From assembly GCA_019752975.1 (NCBI GenBank), contig JAIELM010000120.1:1-11897 (forward strand): DNA of 11,897 nt, written 5' to 3'. The notes under the pieces were generated by a model. The model worked only from the letters and a program-made list of their open reading frames with translations. It did no database searches and was not told the DNA's origin. Position 1 is the first letter of the stretch. Each line of letters starts with the position of its first letter. Below are positions 7,977 through 11,897 of this stretch, piece by piece. The DNA is from Undibacterium sp. Its GTDB lineage: Bacteria > Pseudomonadota > Gammaproteobacteria > Burkholderiales > Burkholderiaceae_D. The position numbers were made by a program, and so were the translations under genes.

Positions 7977-8004
7977 AAAAAAAGCTGGCCTTAAAGCCAG
8001 CTTT
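7977..8004 (-). terminator. Intrinsic terminator after hppD, abutting the phhA ribosome binding site
   Basis: On the minus strand AAAGCTGGC (8004-7996) pairs with GCCAGCTTT (7989-7981) over the loop TTTAAG, and the T tract continues to 7977. The stem is 9 bp and perfect. It lies 31 bases after the hppD stop. The phhA Shine-Dalgarno AGGGGG begins on the next base after the T tract, leaving no room for a promoter between terminator and phhA. It may therefore act as a partial terminator or attenuator for phhA. Confidence 0.85.
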
Positions 8005-8035
8005 CACTACTATATACAGATAATGAAAATGAAAC

Positions 8036-9145
8036 CTAAACTGTTTCGTCCTTCAACACACCACGACGAATTTGATCTAACTCTATAGACTCAAACAAGG
8101 CTTGGAAATTACCAGCACCAAAGCCTTCGTCGCCCTTACGTTGTATCACTTCAAAAAAGATAGGTCCAATGACAGTCGTTGTGAAAATTTGCAAGAGCAA
8201 TTCTCGGGTAGTTTCAGTACATTTACCATCCATCAAAATGCGCAACTTACGCAAATCATCGACGTTTTCACCATGACCTGGTAAGCGCCTATCGACTAAA
8301 TCATAGTAGGTCTCAATGGTATCTTGAAACACCACGCCGGTCGCTTTCATATCGGCGACCGTCGAATAAATGTTGTCCGTGCCCATGGCAATGTGTTGCA
8401 CGCCTTCGCCATGATACTGGTCCAAGTATTCAGCGATTTGAGATACATCATCAGAAGACTCATTAATAGGAATACGAATCTTGCCGCAAGGCGAAGTCAT
8501 GGCTTTGGATTTTAAGCCAGTCAATTTACCTGAGATATCAAAATAACGAATTTCGCGGAAATTGAAAAAATTCTCGTAGAATTCAGACCATTCCGTCATG
8601 CGGCCACGATACACATTATGTGTTAAGTGATCAATATACGTTAAGCCATTACCTTTGTGCTGAGGATTAGCACCAGGAATAGCGACAAAATCGGCATCAT
8701 AAATACTGATGTTACCAATTGCACCCGATTGTGCGTCATCTTTACCTTGCCATCTATCGACGAAATAAATTAAAGAATCGCCTATGCCTTTAATGGCAGG
8801 AATATTTAATTCCATAGGAGCAGTTTGATTATCAAAGCCCCACGCACCCAATTCTAACGCGCGCTTGTAAGCGAAGTTGGCATCTTTCACGCGAATCGCA
8901 AAAGCGCAGACTGAAGGACCGTGTTTTTTAGCAAAACGCTGAGCAAAGGAATTTGGCTCAGCGTTAATAATGAAGTTAACATCGCCTTGACGATACAAGG
9001 TGACATTCTTAGTGCGATGTTTTGCAATTGCCGCAAAACCCATCTCTAAAAATAATTTTTCAAGTTCTTTTGGTTCTGGCGCAGCGTATTCGATAAATTC
9101 GAAACCATCCGTGCCCATCGGGTTTTCCCAAGTTTGCAATTCCAT
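8036..9145 (-). CDS. hppD: 4-hydroxyphenylpyruvate dioxygenase
   Basis: This 369-residue non-haem Fe(II) enzyme converts 4-hydroxyphenylpyruvate to homogentisate in tyrosine catabolism. The N-terminus (MELQTWENPMGTDGFEFIEYAAP) aligns with Pseudomonas HPPD (ENPMG..GFEFIE). Two vicinal-oxygen-chelate modules follow. Iron ligands, numbered from the chosen start, are His173 (YIDHLTHNVYRGRM), His251 (GEGVQHIAMGTD) and Glu332 (IFFEVIQRKGDEGFG). The C-terminal GNFQALFESIE..QIRRGVL helix that gates the active site is intact. The module linker (about 133-150) is a few residues longer than I recall for Pseudomonas. I chose the ATG at 9145 because ATGGAG supplies a Shine-Dalgarno sequence nine bases upstream and the length fits. 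The in-frame ATG at 9160 is that same ATGGAG and would add five residues. The gene is divergent from the Lrp-type regulator. Confidence 0.95.
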   Translation of the reverse strand: MELQTWENPMGTDGFEFIEYAAPEPKELEKLFLEMGFAAIAKHRTKNVTLYRQGDVNFIINAEPNSFAQRFAKKHGPSVCAFAIRVKDANFAYKRALELGAWGFDNQTAPMELNIPAIKGIGDSLIYFVDRWQGKDDAQSGAIGNISIYDADFVAIPGANPQHKGNGLTYIDHLTHNVYRGRMTEWSEFYENFFNFREIRYFDISGKLTGLKSKAMTSPCGKIRIPINESSDDVSQIAEYLDQYHGEGVQHIAMGTDNIYSTVADMKATGVVFQDTIETYYDLVDRRLPGHGENVDDLRKLRILMDGKCTETTRELLLQIFTTTVIGPIFFEVIQRKGDEGFGAGNFQALFESIELDQIRRGVLKDETV

Positions 9146-9179
9146 TTTCTTCGTCTCCATTGAGTAAGCTTAATCCACC

Positions 9180-9232
9180 AGTATAGCGACAATTTAACGC
9201 CATATAATTCCAAAATACTGCACGAAAGTCAA
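9180..9232 (-). promoter_or_regulatory. Candidate hppD promoter region
   Basis: Two minus-strand possibilities are visible. One has -35 TTGACT (9232-9227) with a weak -10 AATTAT or ATTATA 17-18 bases on. The other has a good -10 TATACT (9185-9180) with no clear -35, which would start hppD transcription about 28 bases before the ATG. On the plus strand TATAAT (9203-9208) may serve the divergent regulator gene. Which of these is used cannot be decided from sequence. Confidence 0.4.
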
Positions 9233-9239
9233 AATATGA

Positions 9240-9252
9240 GCAATAATATTGC
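9240..9252. promoter_or_regulatory. Candidate Lrp/AsnC-type operator in the hppD-regulator intergenic region
   Basis: GCAATA-A-TATTGC is a perfect 13-bp odd-centred palindrome, AT rich in the middle, as Lrp-family half-sites usually are. It lies just upstream of the candidate hppD -35 (9227-9232) and 26 bp before the regulator start. A direct repeat CAAAATA (9211-9217 and 9230-9236), offset by 19 bp, lies next to it and may be part of a multi-site array. Confidence 0.5.
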
Positions 9253-9278
9253 CCACAAATAGAAAACAAAAGCATAAA

Positions 9279-9773
9279 ATGCCAAAAATAGAATTAGATA
9301 AAATCGACCGCAAGATTCTCGTCATTTTGCAGCAAGACGGACGTCTCAGCAATCAAGAAGTAGCGGAAAGAGTCAACCTCTCTCCATCGCCGTGTTTGCG
9401 CCGCATTAAGAGACTAGAAGATGCGGGCGTAATTCGCAAGTATGTGGCGCTAATTGAAGCCGAAAAAATCGGCCTAGGTTTGCTAGCCTACATCAATGTG
9501 CGCTTAGAAAAACATACCGAACTACCGGGCAAAGCTAACGCCCGATCGCCGCGCATCGATTTTGCGGCGTCGGTTGAACGTTGGCCGGAAGTGGTAGCCT
9601 GTTATGCAATGACCGGAGAAATGGATTATTTACTCAGAGTGCGGGTGGAAGACATGAACCACTTTTCCCGCTTTATGATGGATACCTTGTTAAAACATGC
9701 CGCAGTATTGGATGTCAAATCTAGCTTTGCTTTACAGCAGATTAAAGATACCACGGCATTGCCAGTAGGCTAG
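9279..9773 (+). CDS. Lrp/AsnC family transcriptional regulator
   Basis: This 164-residue protein starts MPKIELDKIDRKILVILQQDGRLSNQEVAERV, the classical AsnC-type N-terminal winged helix-turn-helix. The recognition helix is around SPSPCLRRIKRLEDAG (35-50). The C-terminal RAM/effector domain (about 66-143) contains WPEVVACYAMTGEMDYLLRV, then MDTLLKHAAVLDVKSSFALQQIKDTTALPV, as in family members that bind an amino acid at the dimer interface. The stretch around PGKANARSPRID (83-94) seems several residues longer than in relatives I recall. Being divergent from hppD, with phhA next along, it probably controls phenylalanine/tyrosine catabolism, with an aromatic amino acid as the likely effector; this is inferred from position only. 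The ATG at 9279 was chosen over an upstream in-frame TTG at 9249. Its Shine-Dalgarno sequence is weak. Confidence 0.9.
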   Translation: MPKIELDKIDRKILVILQQDGRLSNQEVAERVNLSPSPCLRRIKRLEDAGVIRKYVALIEAEKIGLGLLAYINVRLEKHTELPGKANARSPRIDFAASVERWPEVVACYAMTGEMDYLLRVRVEDMNHFSRFMMDTLLKHAAVLDVKSSFALQQIKDTTALPVG

Positions 9774-9778
9774 CTTTT

Positions 9779-9802
9779 GTAGGGTACGCTGTGCGCCCCT
9801 AC
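9779..9802. repeat. Imperfect hairpin / REP-like inverted repeat between convergent genes
   Basis: GTAGGG (9779-9784) pairs with CCCTAC (9797-9802). Inside it CGC (9787-9789) pairs with GCG (9793-9795) around a TGT loop, with a small asymmetric bulge. No T tract follows on either strand, so it is not a standard intrinsic terminator, though it lies exactly between the convergent regulator and pstS genes. The GTAGGGT-CGC...GCG pattern resembles small dispersed intergenic palindromes common in many proteobacteria. Confidence 0.45.
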
Positions 9803-9822
9803 TCTAGCAAATCAGTGCCAAC

Positions 9823-10842
9823 TTAGTTCTTAGGCTCACGCTTAAGTAACTCTTCTATCGTAATGCCGACCTCTGCTTCGCCACCAAAAGCGGTACCCGT
9901 TTTCTTCACTTTGTAATTCACCATAGTGTGGGCGTAATCCATCATGGATAAGGGAATGTATTTCACTTTCTTCGCGGTATTTTCGGCTGTGCTTAAGTAG
10001 AAACTAACGAACTCTCTTACTTCAGGGCGTTCATCGGCTTTAACATTGATATAAATAAAAAGCGGTCTAAATAGCGGTTTGTAACTGGCGTCCATGACCG
10101 TTTTAATCGAAGGAAGTACCGCAGTTTTACCATCTTTTTGTATGATACCTAAGGCCTTTAATTTCTTACTATTCTCTTGATAAAAAGCGTAACCCAAATA
10201 ACCCATAGCGTTGACATCCCGCGACACACCTTGCACGGTAACATTACTATCGACTGTGGCAGTGTAATCGGTTCTGCTCAATTTTGCCTTCCCAACAATC
10301 GCTTCTGTAAAATAGTCGAAGGTTCCTGAATCGGCACCTGGACCAAATAATTTCATCGGTGTTTTTGGCCATGCAGGGTTAACTTGATCCCAGGTTTTAA
10401 CACTGCCTTGCGCTGCTGGTTCCCAAATCTTTTTTAACTCCTCCAAAGTAATTTTACTGAGGAATTTATTCTTCGGACTCACCACTACGGTCAACGCGTC
10501 AAGTGCAACGGGAAGCTCCAAATAGCGTATCCCATTTTTCGCACACTCTGCCATCTCGCTTTTGAGAATAGGACGGGAGGCACCGGAAATATCGGTTTCT
10601 CCCTTACAGAACTTTTTAAAACCACCGCCGGTTCCGGCAAAACCTAGCGTGACTTTGACATTACTGTTTTTATCGCGAAAACTCTCAGCAACCACCTCGG
10701 TCATCAAGAATACGGTGCTAGAACCATCCACTTTAATAACCGATTGCGCACCAGAGTGGGGACTTACCATGACAGCCGAAGCGGCCACCAATAACATAGA
10801 AAAACAAGGAGCAAATTGAGGCTTCATAGGTGATTTCATCAT
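9823..10842 (-). CDS. PstS-like periplasmic phosphate-binding protein
   Basis: This 339-residue substrate-binding protein of the PBP-like phosphate family has an N-terminal signal peptide to about residue 32 (hydrophobic core SMLLVAASAVMV, end SGA|Q). Ligand-loop motifs are in the expected order: DGSSTV (39-44), GTGGGFKKFC (70-79), GASRP (87-91) and GPGADSGTFDYFTEAI (167-182). Three cysteines (13, 79, 100) are present, and Cys79-Cys100 may form a disulfide. It would bind orthophosphate in the periplasm and deliver it to a Pst ABC transporter, or act as a sensor. No pstC, pstA or pstB gene is adjacent, which is unusual for a transport-dedicated PstS. It follows the PilJ-type sensor gene by 22 bp and no Shine-Dalgarno sequence is evident. 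Start codons at 10842, 10839 or 10827 are all possible. A candidate Pho box heads the unit. Confidence 0.88.
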   Translation of the reverse strand: MMKSPMKPQFAPCFSMLLVAASAVMVSPHSGAQSVIKVDGSSTVFLMTEVVAESFRDKNSNVKVTLGFAGTGGGFKKFCKGETDISGASRPILKSEMAECAKNGIRYLELPVALDALTVVVSPKNKFLSKITLEELKKIWEPAAQGSVKTWDQVNPAWPKTPMKLFGPGADSGTFDYFTEAIVGKAKLSRTDYTATVDSNVTVQGVSRDVNAMGYLGYAFYQENSKKLKALGIIQKDGKTAVLPSIKTVMDASYKPLFRPLFIYINVKADERPEVREFVSFYLSTAENTAKKVKYIPLSMMDYAHTMVNYKVKKTGTAFGGEAEVGITIEELLKREPKN

Positions 10843-10864
10843 ATAACTAAGTTTCAGAGGGAGA

Positions 10865-11698
10865 CTAGCGCTGTGCGAGAATACTAGGATCGGGCGCTAG
10901 TCCAAAACCCAAGCGTACAATTTCCACCATCATTTCGGCAATGCGGTCACTAGTGGTAGAAATATTGCGTAAATCTTCTGCTTTAAAGCTTGGGGAATTC
11001 AAGGCCTTTTCGTAAAACAGCCATTGCTGCTGCGCTAAAATAAGTCTTTCTTTCAGTGCTTTTTCACGTCCAGTTTCCGCAGCAAGTAGCGCCATGCCAT
11101 TCACAAATTCGACCCTAGACTGATTCAAGTCGACCTGCAAACCCTGCTTGGCAGCCATGGCTTTATCCATAGAACGCAGCAACACAATCTTTGCCATACG
11201 TTGCGCCAATGACGCCTGACGTAAGGCCAAACCAGTAATGCGTGAGGCCGTATCATTGGTTTCTGATTCAATCGCAAACGACAAAAAATTCATCTTAACC
11301 AAGAGATCTTCGTTGACGTCGTACATGGCCGCTGCGCTCTTAGCATCCAAGTGAGACAGGGCATCAACTTGATCATCTAAGGCCAGTTTAACGCGACCAA
11401 ACGCGCGCTCAGTTCTTTCCGCCTTGCCCATAGTTCGTGCGAGATCTTTGCGATATTTTGCTACTGCATCAATCGATCGATTCCGCTCTATCTTCGTTTG
11501 TGTGCCCAAGATACCCAGAGCCATTTGCAAGCTCAACTTATAGCTGCGCTCCGACTCCAAACGAAACATACCGGCGGTTAATAGGGGAGGAGTCACGGCA
11601 GTAACGCTAGGCATCTGTACTGGCCGGTAATCGGCACTGGCTGCTGAACCGCATAAGAATAGCGAAGCCAGCGTAAGTTTGAGCGTTTTTTGTAACAT
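10865..11698 (-). CDS. Secreted PilJ-type sensor-domain protein (type IV pili MCP N-terminal domain, stand-alone)
   Basis: This 277-residue protein has a Sec signal peptide (MLQKTLKLTLASLFLCGSAASA, cleavage about 22). The remainder is almost wholly helical. The segment LALRQASLAQRMAKIVLL (157-174) matches the PilJ/NarX-like 'AGRQRMLSQRMAK..L' motif, and MFRLESERSYKLSLQMALGI (44-63) looks like a degenerate first copy. LILAQQQWLFYEKAL (219-233) is the helix that usually closes each copy. There is no second membrane segment, HAMP, methyl-accepting or kinase domain, so this is a free periplasmic sensor/binding module without its own output. The ligand is unknown; NarX relatives bind nitrate. The ATG at 11698 has GGAGG nine bases upstream. 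It is co-directional with and 22 bp before the PstS-like gene, so the two probably form an operon and may act together. Confidence 0.75.
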   Translation of the reverse strand: MLQKTLKLTLASLFLCGSAASADYRPVQMPSVTAVTPPLLTAGMFRLESERSYKLSLQMALGILGTQTKIERNRSIDAVAKYRKDLARTMGKAERTERAFGRVKLALDDQVDALSHLDAKSAAAMYDVNEDLLVKMNFLSFAIESETNDTASRITGLALRQASLAQRMAKIVLLRSMDKAMAAKQGLQVDLNQSRVEFVNGMALLAAETGREKALKERLILAQQQWLFYEKALNSPSFKAEDLRNISTTSDRIAEMMVEIVRLGFGLAPDPSILAQR

Positions 11699-11739
11699 AA
11701 TATTTATCCTCCGTTTGTGAATCATCGAAAATACTTTGG

Positions 11740-11755
11740 GCACTTTTTGAAGTGC
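11740..11755. repeat. Leader hairpin upstream of the PilJ-type gene
   Basis: GCACTT (11740-11745) pairs perfectly with AAGTGC (11750-11755) over a TTTG loop. It lies in the predicted 5' leader of the leftward PilJ-type/pstS unit, between the candidate transcription start (about 11764) and the Shine-Dalgarno sequence. On the plus strand it is followed by TTTCTTGTT and could be a weak terminator. The role is unknown. Confidence 0.4.
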
Positions 11756-11770
11756 TTTCTTGTTCTCCGA

Positions 11771-11804
11771 AGTATACGAAAGAGATGTGACGGGATGATT
11801 ACAA
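11771..11804 (-). promoter_or_regulatory. Candidate PhoB-dependent promoter (Pho box plus -10)
   Basis: On the minus strand TTGTAAT-CATC-CCGTCAC (11804-11787) fits the 18-bp Pho box layout of two 7-bp half-sites with a 4-bp spacer (consensus CTGTCAT-N4-CTGTCAC). It matches 5 of 7 and 6 of 7 bases. Exactly 10 bp later comes TATACT (11776-11771), a 5-of-6 match to the sigma-70 -10. In PhoB-activated promoters the Pho box replaces the -35 at just this distance. It lies in the gap after the upstream ORF stop (11818) and serves the PilJ-type/pstS unit. Confidence 0.6.
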
Positions 11805-11817
11805 AGGCGGTATACGC

Positions 11818-11897
11818 CTAGGAAATAAGGCGCCGAATTGCATCGATACGTGCAACCCGTACCGCTTCAGAAATCTTCTGCGCTTGTCCAAGAAACG
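11818..11897 (-). CDS. C-terminal end of an unrecognised ORF (truncated by window)
   Basis: On the minus strand an open frame enters from the right edge and ends in TAG at 11820-11818 after 25 full codons: FLGQAQKISEAVRVARIDA, then IRRLIS. The composition (alternating charged and hydrophobic residues, predicted amphipathic helix) looks protein-like, but I do not recognise a family from so short a tail. Another minus-strand frame is also open over this stretch, so the frame choice is not certain. A small hairpin (AGGCG 11805-11809 with CGCCT 11815-11819) overlaps its stop and could be a weak terminator. Confidence 0.4.
   Translation of the reverse strand, partial: FLGQAQKISEAVRVARIDAIRRLIS

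Noticed and set aside
11740-11763. Plus-strand intrinsic terminator at the GCACTT hairpin
   Set aside because: There is no plus-strand gene upstream and the T tract is broken (TTTCTTGTT), so it is recorded only as a leader hairpin.

Overview
The window looks like chromosomal DNA of a moderate-GC Gram-negative, most likely a betaproteobacterium (Burkholderiales/Neisseriales type). This is an inference from protein resemblance and gene order, namely nrdR followed by a type IV pilus minor-pilin cluster and a PhhA/HPPD/Lrp block. No rRNA, tRNA, CRISPR array, insertion sequence or phage gene is visible, and nothing points to recent transfer.

Region 1 (1-6984). The 3' end of nrdR reads rightward. 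It meets, tail to tail, a complete leftward minor-pilin operon in transcription order fimT-pilV-pilW-pilX-pilY1-pilE. A bidirectional terminator hairpin separates the two. The five prepilins carry a type III (prepilin) leader and one hydrophobic helix. PilY1 is the large secreted adhesin/tip protein. Together they should build the priming and tip complex of a type IVa pilus, while the major pilin and the motor genes lie elsewhere. Gene spacing is tight and includes a TGATG stop/start overlap (pilW/pilX), so translational coupling is likely.

Region 2 (7079-9773). phhA (phenylalanine 4-hydroxylase) and hppD (4-hydroxyphenylpyruvate dioxygenase) read leftward, and a Lrp/AsnC-type regulator reads rightward from a shared 133-bp intergenic region. 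These are two enzymes of phenylalanine/tyrosine breakdown to homogentisate. The regulator probably controls hppD through a GCAATA-A-TATTGC palindrome in that gap. A strong intrinsic terminator stands directly in front of the phhA ribosome binding site and may act as an attenuator.

Region 3 (9823-11820). A leftward two-gene unit encodes a secreted, free-standing PilJ-type (type IV pili chemotaxis transducer N-terminal) helical sensor domain followed by a PstS-like phosphate-binding protein. No pstCAB is nearby. Upstream I see a good match to a PhoB box exactly 10 bp before a TATACT -10 element, so the unit is probably induced by phosphate starvation. This pair is the least conventional part of the window. 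The extreme right edge holds the last 25 codons of an unrecognised leftward ORF.
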